NCBI GenBank assembly: GCA_026985615.1 | Contig: JALSQD010000049.1 | Span: 1-35,396, forward strand | Source: Thermaceae bacterium | GTDB lineage: Bacteria > Deinococcota > Deinococci > Deinococcales > Marinithermaceae | Length of the DNA stretch: 35,396 nucleotides | Reading direction: 5' to 3' | Shown here: positions 8,674-15,019 of the stretch, piece after piece | How the letters are laid out: the number at the start of each line of letters is the position of its first letter | Numbering within the stretch: the first letter of the stretch is position 1 | The notes under the pieces: model-generated | What the model was told of the DNA's origin: nothing | Seen by the model: the letters and a program-made list of their open reading frames with translations, nothing else | Databases searched by the model: none | Made by a program: the position numbers and the translations under genes

Positions 8674-10686
8674 GTGACGAGGGAGGAAGCAGCGCGACGC
8701 ATCGCCGAGCTGGTCGCGGAGATTCGCCGCCACAACCACCTGTACTACGTGCTCGACCGCCCCGAGATCTCCGACGCGGAGTACGACGCGCTGGTGCGCG
8801 AACTGCAAGCGCTCGAGCGCGCCTTCCCCGACCTGGCCCCGCCAGGCTCGCCCACCCAGCTCGTAGGCGCGGGCGAGGTGGGCTCGAGCTTTGCGCCGGT
8901 CACCCACCCCACGCCCCTCTACTCGCTCGACAACGCCTTCGGCCCCGAGGAGATCGCCGCCTTCGAGGAGCGCGCCGCCCGGGCGTTGGGCACCGAGCCG
9001 CCGCTCGAGTACGCGCTTGAGTACAAGATCGACGGCCTGTCGGTCAACCTGCTCTACGAGGGCGGCCGCCTCGTCTGGGGTGCCACCCGCGGCAACGGCC
9101 GGGTAGGCGAGGAGGTGACCCAAAACCTGCTCACCGTGCGGGGCGTTCCCGAGCGGCTGGAGGGCGCACCCGCGCGGCTTGAGGTGCGCGGCGAGGTCTT
9201 CATGCCCCGCGAGGTCTTTTTGGAGCTCAACCGCGTGCGCGAGGAGGCCGGCGAGCCCCCCTTCAAGAACCCGCGCAACGCCGCCGCCGGCGCGGTGCGG
9301 CAAAAAGACCCGCGCGTCACCGCCGAGCGACGGCTGGCGGCCTTCTTTTACGGCGTCGGCGAAGGGCTTGCAAACCTAGGAGCGAAGACCCAGCTCGAGC
9401 TCCTGGACCGCCTGGAGGCGCTGGGTCTGCCGGTGGAGCCCCACCGCACCCGCGCGCTGGGCGCGGCCGGCGTCGAAGAGGTCTACCGGCGGATGCTCGC
9501 CCGCCGCGGCGAGCTGCCCTTCGAGGCCGACGGGGTAACCGTCAAGGTGAACGACCTAGAGGCGCAGCACCGCCTCGGCCACACCGCCAAGGCGCCGCGC
9601 TGGGCCATCGCCTACAAGTTCCCGGCCGAGGAAAAGGAGACCCGCATCGAGAGCGTGGACTTCCAGGTGGGCCGCACCGGCCGCATCACCCCGGTGGCCA
9701 ACCTGACGCCGGTGCAGCTTGACGGCACCACCGTCAGCCGCGTCACCCTGCACAACAAGGCCTTTATCGAGGAGCTGGACGCCCGCGTGGGCGACGTGGT
9801 GCTGTTGCACAAGTCGGGCGGCATCATCCCCGAGATCTTGCGGGTCGTAAAGGAGAAGCGAACCGGCGAGGAAGAGCCGATCGCCTTCCCCGATCGCTGC
9901 CCCGAGTGCGGCGCCGAGCTGGTGGAGGACGGCAAGATCCACCGCTGCCCCAACCCCCTCTGCCCGGCCAAGGCCTTCCAGCAGCTGCGCCACTGGGCAA
10001 GCCGCCGGGCGATGGACGTTCAGGGCCTGGGCGACAAGCTGATCGAGCAACTACTGGAAAAGGGGCTGGCAAAAGACGCCGCCGACCTCTACCGGCTGGG
10101 CAAGGAAGACCTGGCCGGTCTGGAGCGGATGGGCGAGAAGAGCGCGGAGAACCTGCTCGTGCAGCTGGAAGAGAGCAAGGCCCGCGGGCTCGAGCGCGCC
10201 CTCTACGGCCTCGGCATCCCCCAGGTGGGCGAGGCCCTGGCGCGTAGTTTGGCCCGCCACTTCGGGACGATCGAAAAGCTGATGGAGGCCAGCGAGGAAG
10301 AGCTGGAGGCCGTTCCCGACGTCGGTCCGGTGACGGCCGCCGAGATCCGCCGGGCGCTCGCTGACAAGCGCATGCGCGACCTGATCCGGCGGCTAAAGGA
10401 AGCCGGGGTCAGCTTCGAGGCCAAACAAACTAAACCCACCGAACAACCGCTGGCGGGGCTCACCATCGTCCTCACCGGCGAGCTCAGCCGCCCCCGAAGC
10501 GAGGTGAAAGAGGAGCTCGAGGCCTTGGGGGCCAAGGTGGCGAGCTCGGTGAGCAAGAAGACCAGCTACGTCGTCGCCGGCCCTGGAGCCGGCAGCAAGC
10601 TCAAGAAGGCCCAGGAATTGGGCGTGCCGGTGCTCGACGAGGCAGGCCTCGCCGCCTTGCTCGCCGAACGGGGCGCGGCCGGGTAG
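8674..10686 (+). CDS. ligA: NAD+-dependent DNA ligase
   Basis: LigA seals nicks in replication and repair using NAD+. The 670-aa protein has every domain in order: N-terminal Ia domain with HNHLYYVLDRPEISDAEYD; adenylation domain with the nucleotide-attachment Lys at residue 118 in EYKIDGLSV; OB fold (VDFQVGRTGRITPVA); a four-Cys zinc finger (CPECG...CPNPLCPAK); helix-hairpin-helix repeats (GIPQVGEALA, DVGPVTAAEI); and a C-terminal BRCT domain (LAGLTIVLTGELSRPRSEVKEE). Lys118 is the position reported for Thermus ligases. The GTG start at 8674 is chosen because it begins the conserved N-terminus and sits 6 nt after a -10 box. The stop is 11 nt before the Sco gene. Confidence 0.99.
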   Translation: MTREEAARRIAELVAEIRRHNHLYYVLDRPEISDAEYDALVRELQALERAFPDLAPPGSPTQLVGAGEVGSSFAPVTHPTPLYSLDNAFGPEEIAAFEERAARALGTEPPLEYALEYKIDGLSVNLLYEGGRLVWGATRGNGRVGEEVTQNLLTVRGVPERLEGAPARLEVRGEVFMPREVFLELNRVREEAGEPPFKNPRNAAAGAVRQKDPRVTAERRLAAFFYGVGEGLANLGAKTQLELLDRLEALGLPVEPHRTRALGAAGVEEVYRRMLARRGELPFEADGVTVKVNDLEAQHRLGHTAKAPRWAIAYKFPAEEKETRIESVDFQVGRTGRITPVANLTPVQLDGTTVSRVTLHNKAFIEELDARVGDVVLLHKSGGIIPEILRVVKEKRTGEEEPIAFPDRCPECGAELVEDGKIHRCPNPLCPAKAFQQLRHWASRRAMDVQGLGDKLIEQLLEKGLAKDAADLYRLGKEDLAGLERMGEKSAENLLVQLEESKARGLERALYGLGIPQVGEALARSLARHFGTIEKLMEASEEELEAVPDVGPVTAAEIRRALADKRMRDLIRRLKEAGVSFEAKQTKPTEQPLAGLTIVLTGELSRPRSEVKEELEALGAKVASSVSKKTSYVVAGPGAGSKLKKAQELGVPVLDEAGLAALLAERGAAG

Positions 10687-10689
10687 ACT
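10684..10689 (+). promoter_or_regulatory. Possible -10 box (TAGACT) overlapping the ligA stop codon
   Basis: TAGACT includes the ligA TAG and lies 8 nt before the Sco ATG at 10698. A GGAG is also present 4 nt before that ATG, so the gene may be served by readthrough as well as by a short-leader promoter. Confidence 0.3.
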
Positions 10690-10697
10690 GGAGCGCA

Positions 10698-11291
10698 ATG
10701 CGCTGGGTGCTCATCCTCGTGACCTTGCTGGCCGCGCTGACGGCCCTGGCCTACGTGCTGTGGCCGCGCACGGACGCGCCCGAGCTCTCAGGCACCGTCC
10801 TCAAGAACCCCCGCCCCGCCCCCGAGTTCCGCCTAGAGAGCGCTTCGGGCCCGGTGAGCCTGGCCGACTTTCGCGGCAAGGTGGTGCTCGTCTTCTTCGG
10901 CTACGCCCACTGCCCCGACGTCTGCCCGCTGACCCTCAACCACCTAGCCCACATCTACCGCGAGCTGGGCGAGCCCGAGCAGTTGCAGGTGCTGGTGATC
11001 AGCGTGGACCCCGAGCGCGACACCCCCGAGGCCATGGACCGCTACGCCAAGATGTTCCACCCCAGCTTCATCGGCCTCTCGGGTCCTCCCCGAACGATCG
11101 CCAAGGTGGCGGCGGGCTTCTACGTCTACGTGCGCACCAACGAAACGGGCTACATCGACCACACCTCCACCGTCACGCTCATCGACCCCGAGGGCCGCAT
11201 CCGCGTCCTCTACGGCCAGGAGCTGGTGGAAGAAGAAACCGCGATGATCCGCGACCTGCGCGAGATCCTCAAGCGGGGAGGCCGGTTCTAG
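10698..11291 (+). CDS. Sco1/SenC/PrrC-type copper chaperone or thiol oxidoreductase
   Basis: Sco proteins act outside the membrane in maturing the CuA site of cytochrome c oxidase, reducing its cysteines or delivering copper. The 197-aa protein has one N-terminal membrane anchor (about 3-21) and a thioredoxin-like fold. The copper-ligand CPDVC motif (Cys72 and Cys76) follows FFGYAH, and the third ligand His155 lies in IDHTSTV; SVDPERDTPEAM is also typical. It is followed without a gap by a PCuAC-like gene; in Thermus, Sco and PCuAC are known to work together on CuA assembly. No oxidase subunit lies in the window. Confidence 0.95.
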   Translation: MRWVLILVTLLAALTALAYVLWPRTDAPELSGTVLKNPRPAPEFRLESASGPVSLADFRGKVVLVFFGYAHCPDVCPLTLNHLAHIYRELGEPEQLQVLVISVDPERDTPEAMDRYAKMFHPSFIGLSGPPRTIAKVAAGFYVYVRTNETGYIDHTSTVTLIDPEGRIRVLYGQELVEEETAMIRDLREILKRGGRF

Positions 11292-11795
11292 GTGCGCCGG
11301 CTGCTGGGCCTCGCCCTTCTGGCGCTGGGCTCGCTGGCGCTGGCCCACGCTGGCGACTTCGCGGTGGAGAACCTGCGCATCGTCACCACCCCCGAGGGCA
11401 CTTTCCTAGAAGGGCAAATCGTCTACCCCACCACCGACCAGCTCGACCTCGAGATCGTGGCCACCGACCGCGGCGAGGGGGTGCTCGAGCTGCGCGAGGA
11501 CGGCGCCTGGCGGACCGCAAGCCGCATCCCCATCCCCTACGGGGTCACCAACTTCGGGGCCACCACCCCCATGCGCATCCGCCTAACCGGCGGCCCCTAC
11601 CGCCCCGGCGAGGAGGTGCCGGTGACCTTCCTCTTCCCCGCCGGTGCGCTCATCACCGTGCCCGCGCGGGTGGAGCGCGGCGGCCAGACTGCGGCCGTCG
11701 CGGCGGCGCTGCTGCTGGCGGCGGGCGCGGGTGCGCTCTGGGGCTTCAGAAACCGAAGGCACGCAGCACCCGGTTCACCTGCCCGCTCTCAATGA
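11292..11795 (+). CDS. PCu(A)C-like exported protein, usual copper ligands missing
   Basis: This 167-aa protein has a signal peptide (RRLLGLALLALGSLALA), a soluble domain and a C-terminal hydrophobic segment (about 135-152) ending in RNRR, so it is likely membrane-anchored. The domain follows the PCuAC pattern: a DQLDLEIVATDRGEGVLEL strand, RIPIPYG, MRIRLTGG, and RPGEEVPVTFLFPAG followed by ITVPARV. The usual His/Met copper ligands (pattern HxM-like and Mx21HxM) are replaced, for example by ELRED, WRTAS and MRIRL. If cleaved after LALA, the mature protein starts with His. The GTG start directly abuts the Sco stop codon. The 3' end overlaps metX (opposite strand) by 50 bp. Family assignment is by my own alignment of motifs. 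Confidence 0.65.
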   Translation: MRRLLGLALLALGSLALAHAGDFAVENLRIVTTPEGTFLEGQIVYPTTDQLDLEIVATDRGEGVLELREDGAWRTASRIPIPYGVTNFGATTPMRIRLTGGPYRPGEEVPVTFLFPAGALITVPARVERGGQTAAVAAALLLAAGAGALWGFRNRRHAAPGSPARSQ

Positions 11796-12810
11796 GAAAA
11801 CCGTCGTGCCCGTGGGGGCTGGTAAGCTCGGCGTACTCCGCCCGCGCCAGCGCCGCGGCGCGCCGCACCTCGCCCGCCGGGTAGAGCAGGTCGGTGTCGA
11901 TGCCCACGAAAAAGGCGGGCGCGTCCAGCCCCGTCAGCGCCGCGGCCACCCCACCGCGGCCGCGGCCGACGTCGTGGCCATCCATGGCACAGGTGAGGAG
12001 CGCGTAGCTGGCGGCCGAAAAGCGCTGGGCGAACTTGGCACCCTGGTGGTCGAGGTAGCGCTCGGCCTGCTCGGGTTCGTCGTCCCAGCGCTGGGCGAAG
12101 CCGGTGGGGTGGCGGTAGCTCAGCATCGAGAGCGCCCGGCCCAACGCCAGGTCGCCCCGCCGCACCGCCTCGCGTTGAAGGTGCTGCCAGCCCCGGGCCC
12201 AGGCGGTCTGGCGCGGCGGCGCCGCGAAGACCGCGACCGCCTGGGTGCGCTCGGGAAAGCCGAGCGCGAACTCGAGCGCCAGCATGCCGCCCATGCTGCC
12301 GCCCACCACCCGCGCCGACGGCACGCCCAACCGCTCGAGCACCGCGGCCTGGGCCCGCACCATGTCGCGGATCGAGAGCTGGGGGAAGCTCGGGTCCGCG
12401 TGCGGCCCGCTCGAGCCGTAGCAGCTGCCCGGCACGTTCATGCTCACCACGAAGTAGCGGTCGGTGTCGAGCGCCCGCCCCGGTCCCACCACCTCGCTCC
12501 ACCAGCCCCGCGCGCCGAAGGCGCGCTCGTAGGGCGAGAGGGTGGCCAGGGTGGCCTCGTCGTAGACCCCGGCGGCGTGGGCCGAGCCGGTGAGCGCGTG
12601 GAAGACCACCACCGCGTTGTCGCGCGCCGGGCTGAGGACGCCGTAGGTCTCGTAGCGCAGCGTAAGCTCCGCCAGCGTCCCGCCCCCCTCGAGCGCGAAG
12701 CGCTCCAGCCGGAGGATGCGCGGCCGCGGCCGGGGTTCGTCGGAGGTCGGCTCGGGCAGCAGCGCCAGGGCCTCGTGGTCGCCGATCTCCTCGTAGACGA
12801 GCGTGGCCAT
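11746..12810 (-). CDS. metX: Homoserine O-acetyltransferase (MetX family)
   Basis: MetX activates homoserine with acetyl-CoA for methionine synthesis. Sequence alone does not exclude succinyl specificity, which is known in some MetX-like enzymes. The 354-aa alpha/beta-hydrolase has the HALTGSAH segment, MNVPGSCYGSSGP, the nucleophile Ser172 in GGSMGGM, and the catalytic Asp and His in GIDTDLLYP and SPHGHDGFL near the C-terminus. The open frame continues far upstream, but only as antiphase reading of metY. The start is the ATG at 12810, two nt after the metY stop, so the two form one operon under the SAM riboswitch upstream of metY. The product goes directly to MetY. Confidence 0.95.
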   Translation of the reverse strand: MATLVYEEIGDHEALALLPEPTSDEPRPRPRILRLERFALEGGGTLAELTLRYETYGVLSPARDNAVVVFHALTGSAHAAGVYDEATLATLSPYERAFGARGWWSEVVGPGRALDTDRYFVVSMNVPGSCYGSSGPHADPSFPQLSIRDMVRAQAAVLERLGVPSARVVGGSMGGMLALEFALGFPERTQAVAVFAAPPRQTAWARGWQHLQREAVRRGDLALGRALSMLSYRHPTGFAQRWDDEPEQAERYLDHQGAKFAQRFSAASYALLTCAMDGHDVGRGRGGVAAALTGLDAPAFFVGIDTDLLYPAGEVRRAAALARAEYAELTSPHGHDGFLIESGQVNRVLRAFGF

Positions 12811-12812
12811 GG

Positions 12813-14087
12813 CTAGCCCTCCAGCGCCGCCGCCAGGTCGGCCTTGAGGTCGCTCGCGTCCTCGATGCCGACGCTGAGGCGCAGCATCTCCGGCGCCACC
12901 CCCGCCGCCGCCAGCTGCTTGGGCTCGAGCTGGGCGTGGGTGGTGGAGGCGGGGTGGATGATGAGGGTGCGGGTGTCGCCCACGTTGGCCAGGTGGCTCA
13001 CGAGCTCGAGCCGCTCCAGCAGGCGCACCGCAGCGTCGTAGCCACCCCTGAGCCCGAAGGTGAGCACCGCCCCGGGCCGCCCGCCGAAGTAGCGCCGGGC
13101 CCGCTCGTGGCTGGGATGGTCTTCCAGGCCCGGGTAGTTGACCCAGGCCACCTCGGGCCGCGCGCGCAACCAGTGCGCCAGCTCGAGCGCGTTCTGCACG
13201 TGTCGCTCGGCCCTGAGCGCCAGCGTCTCCACGCCCAGAAGCAGCAAGAAAGCGTCGTGCGGGCTCAGCGCCGGGCCGAAGTCGCGCAGCCCGCCCACCC
13301 GCGCCGCCGTAGCGAGCACCGCGGGCAGGAAGGCCTCGGTGGGCACCAGACCGTGGTAGCTGGCCTGGGGGGCGTCGAGCAGGGGGTAGCGGCCGTTCGC
13401 CCAGTCGAAGCGGCCGCCATCCACCAGCACGCCCGCGAGCGCCGCGCCGTGGCCGCCGATCCACTTGGTGGCCGAGTGCAGCGCCACCGCCGCGCCGTGC
13501 TCGAGCGGCCGGAAGAGGTAGCCGCCCATGCCGAAGGTATTGTCCACGAAGACGGCCACCCCCGTGCTCGCGGCCACCTCGGCGATGGCGTCGAAGTCGG
13601 GGATAAAGAGCGCCGGGTTGGAAAGGCTCTCCAGGTACCACACCCGCGTCCGCTCGTCGGTGAGCGCCAGGAACTCCTCGGGCCGCGCCGCGGGACTGGT
13701 GAAGCGGGTCTCGACCCCGAGCCGCGCCAGCGCCACCTTGAACTGGTTGACCGTCCCCCCGTAGAGGCCGGGCAGGCTCACCAGGTTGTCGCCCGCCTGG
13801 AGCACGGCGGTGAGCGCCAGGAACTGCGCCGCGTGCCCCGAGGCCGTGGCCAGCGCCGCCGCGCCGCCTTCGAGCGCGGCCATGCGCTCCTCGAAGACGG
13901 CCACGGTGGGGTTGCTGATGCGGGTGTAGATGGGCCCCGCCTCCTCAAGCGCGAACAGCCGGGCGGCGTGCTCGGCGCTTTCGAAGACGAAGCTGGTGGA
14001 CTGGGCCACCGGAACCTGCCGGGGCCCGCCGGGTTCGGGGTTGTAGCCAGCGTGTAGGGCCAGGGTCGCGTACCGGTACTCGGGCAT
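12813..14087 (-). CDS. metY: O-acetylhomoserine sulfhydrylase (PLP-dependent)
   Basis: MetY makes homocysteine from O-acetylhomoserine and sulfide, bypassing cystathionine. The 424-aa length fits MetY, which is longer than the cystathionine synthases (about 380-390). Visible features: QSTSFVFES, YTRISNPT, the ASGHAAQFLAL segment, VDNTFGMGGYL, and the PLP Lys208 in HSATKWIGGHG; the C-terminal part includes the long insertion and SVGIED common to Cys/Met PLP enzymes. The ATG at 14087 is preceded by GAGGAGG. It is the first gene after a SAM-I riboswitch whose terminator lies about 40 nt upstream, so high SAM should stop expression of metY and metX. Confidence 0.96.
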   Translation of the reverse strand: MPEYRYATLALHAGYNPEPGGPRQVPVAQSTSFVFESAEHAARLFALEEAGPIYTRISNPTVAVFEERMAALEGGAAALATASGHAAQFLALTAVLQAGDNLVSLPGLYGGTVNQFKVALARLGVETRFTSPAARPEEFLALTDERTRVWYLESLSNPALFIPDFDAIAEVAASTGVAVFVDNTFGMGGYLFRPLEHGAAVALHSATKWIGGHGAALAGVLVDGGRFDWANGRYPLLDAPQASYHGLVPTEAFLPAVLATAARVGGLRDFGPALSPHDAFLLLLGVETLALRAERHVQNALELAHWLRARPEVAWVNYPGLEDHPSHERARRYFGGRPGAVLTFGLRGGYDAAVRLLERLELVSHLANVGDTRTLIIHPASTTHAQLEPKQLAAAGVAPEMLRLSVGIEDASDLKADLAAALEG

Positions 14088-14123
14088 CGTCGTTCCTCCT
14101 CGACCGCCGGCGGCGGCGTGGGG

Positions 14124-14174
14124 AATAAAAACTCCCCTTTCCGTTCGCTCTCCGTAAAGACCTCAGGAAAGGGG
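14124..14174 (-). terminator. Intrinsic terminator of the SAM riboswitch expression platform
   Basis: On the minus strand CCCCTTTCC (14166-14174) pairs perfectly with GGAAAGGGG (14134-14142), followed at once by AGTTTTTATT (14124-14133). The loop is 23 nt. The 5' arm is also used by an alternative hairpin with GGAAAGGG at 14178-14185, giving a clear antiterminator. Confidence 0.9.
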
Positions 14175-14185
14175 TCGCCCTTTCC
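14166..14185 (-). promoter_or_regulatory. Antiterminator hairpin of the metY-metX leader
   Basis: On the minus strand GGAAAGGG (14178-14185) and CCCTTTCC (14166-14173) form a perfect 8-bp stem with a 4-nt loop. Its 5' arm overlaps the 3' strand of aptamer helix P1 (14182-14191), and its 3' arm overlaps the terminator. SAM-stabilised P1 would therefore free the terminator. Confidence 0.85.
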
Positions 14186-14295
14186 CTTATCTTTCCCGCT
14201 CGCGCGGGCCGGAATTGGCACCAGGACGCGGGCTTTCGCCCACCGGTTGCCGCGGTTTCACAGGGCCGGTCCCTCCACCGCTCTGGATAAGAGAA
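14182..14295 (-). promoter_or_regulatory. SAM-I (S-box) riboswitch aptamer upstream of metY
   Basis: The minus strand shows the S-box core in order: P1 5' strand TTCTCTTATC (14286-14295), the kink-turn AGAG, GGTGGAGGGAC, GGCCCTGTGAAACC, CGGCAACC, a GC-rich P3 hairpin with GAAA loop, GGTGCCAATTCC, a P4 hairpin, and GAAAGATAAG leading into the P1 3' strand (14182-14191). P1 has 10 pairs including one G-U. S-box RNAs bind SAM and lower expression of methionine and SAM genes. This fits the sulfhydrylation pathway genes directly downstream. It fills most of the 310-bp gap between metY and udk. Confidence 0.95.
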
Positions 14296-14334
14296 CGTAC
14301 CGGGTTTTCGCCGCGCACCTCGCGGTTAGGGCGA

Positions 14335-14363
14335 AGTCTAGCGACTCAGGCGGCCCCTGTCAA
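14335..14363 (-). promoter_or_regulatory. Promoter of the metY-metX leader
   Basis: The minus strand has a perfect TTGACA (14358-14363), a 17-bp spacer and TAGACT (14335-14340). Transcription would start near 14328, giving a leader of about 240 nt that contains the whole riboswitch. It stands back to back with the udk promoter. Confidence 0.85.
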
Positions 14364-14381
14364 GCTCACGGGCGCGGCTGG

Positions 14382-14387
14382 TATAAC
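14382..14387 (+). promoter_or_regulatory. -10 box (TATAAC) for udk
   Basis: TATAAC lies 10 nt before the udk ATG at 14398, and the gap contains AGGAAC. The only -35-like sequence (CTGTCA at 14357-14362, 19-bp spacing) overlaps the TTGACA of the divergent metY promoter, so the two may compete. Confidence 0.5.
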
Positions 14388-14397
14388 AAGGAACGGC

Positions 14398-15018
14398 ATG
14401 GAACGATTCGTCATCGGCATCGCGGGCGGCACCGGTAGCGGCAAGACCACGGTCACCCGCCGGGTCATCGAGGTGGTGGGCAAGGACCGGGTGGCCCTGT
14501 TGCAAATGGACAACTACTACAAGAACCAGGACCACCTGACCTACGAGGAGCGCACCCGCATCAACTACGACCACCCCGACGCCTTCGACATGCCGCTCTT
14601 GCTGGAGCACCTGGACCAGCTCATCCGCGGCGAGCGGGTGGAAAGCCCGCTCTACTCCTTCGTGGAGCACACCCGCTCGCGTGAGACCCAGCCGGTGGAG
14701 CCCGCCCCGGTGGTGGTGCTCGAGGGCATCTTCGCCCTCTACGACCCCGAGCTGCGCCGCCGCATGCAGCTCAAGGTGTTCGTGGACGCCGACCCTGACG
14801 TGCGCTTCATCCGCCGCCTGCGCCGCGACGTGGACGAACGCGGCCGCAGCCCCGAGTCGGTGATCGAGCAGTACCTGAACTTCGTCCGCCCCATGCACAT
14901 CGCCTTCGTCGAACCGAGCAAGCGCTACGCCGACGTGATCATTCCCCACGGCGGCCACAACGAACCCGCCCTGGAGATGCTGACCAGCCGCATCCACCGC
15001 ATCCTGGGGGCGCAGTAA
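14398..15018 (+). CDS. udk: Uridine kinase
   Basis: Udk phosphorylates uridine and cytidine in pyrimidine salvage. The 206-aa protein has the P-loop GGTGSGKTT (about 10-18), LLQMDNYYKNQ, the NYDHPDAFD substrate motif, VVVLEGIFALYD, VDADPDVRFIRRLRRD and a lid with ERGRSPESVIEQY, followed by HIAFVEPSKRYADVIIPHGG. The start at ATG 14398 gives the usual uridine-kinase N-terminus MERFVIGIAGGTGSGKTT; the open frame upstream overlaps the metY promoter region. It is followed one nt after the stop by the DUF5693 gene, probably in the same operon. A link to the nearby nucleoside-type transporter is possible but not shown. Confidence 0.96.
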   Translation: MERFVIGIAGGTGSGKTTVTRRVIEVVGKDRVALLQMDNYYKNQDHLTYEERTRINYDHPDAFDMPLLLEHLDQLIRGERVESPLYSFVEHTRSRETQPVEPAPVVVLEGIFALYDPELRRRMQLKVFVDADPDVRFIRRLRRDVDERGRSPESVIEQYLNFVRPMHIAFVEPSKRYADVIIPHGGHNEPALEMLTSRIHRILGAQ

Positions 15019-15019
15019 G

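Noticed and set aside
11292..11795. CopC-type copper protein
   Set aside because: The strand pattern and the closing VPVTFLF-ITV segment fit PCuAC better, and the CopC His/Asp ligand pattern was not visible.
12811..13641. Long open frame upstream of metX that would fuse to it
   Set aside because: It is a frame shadow of metY with Gly/Ala/Arg-rich translation; MetX starts at 12810.
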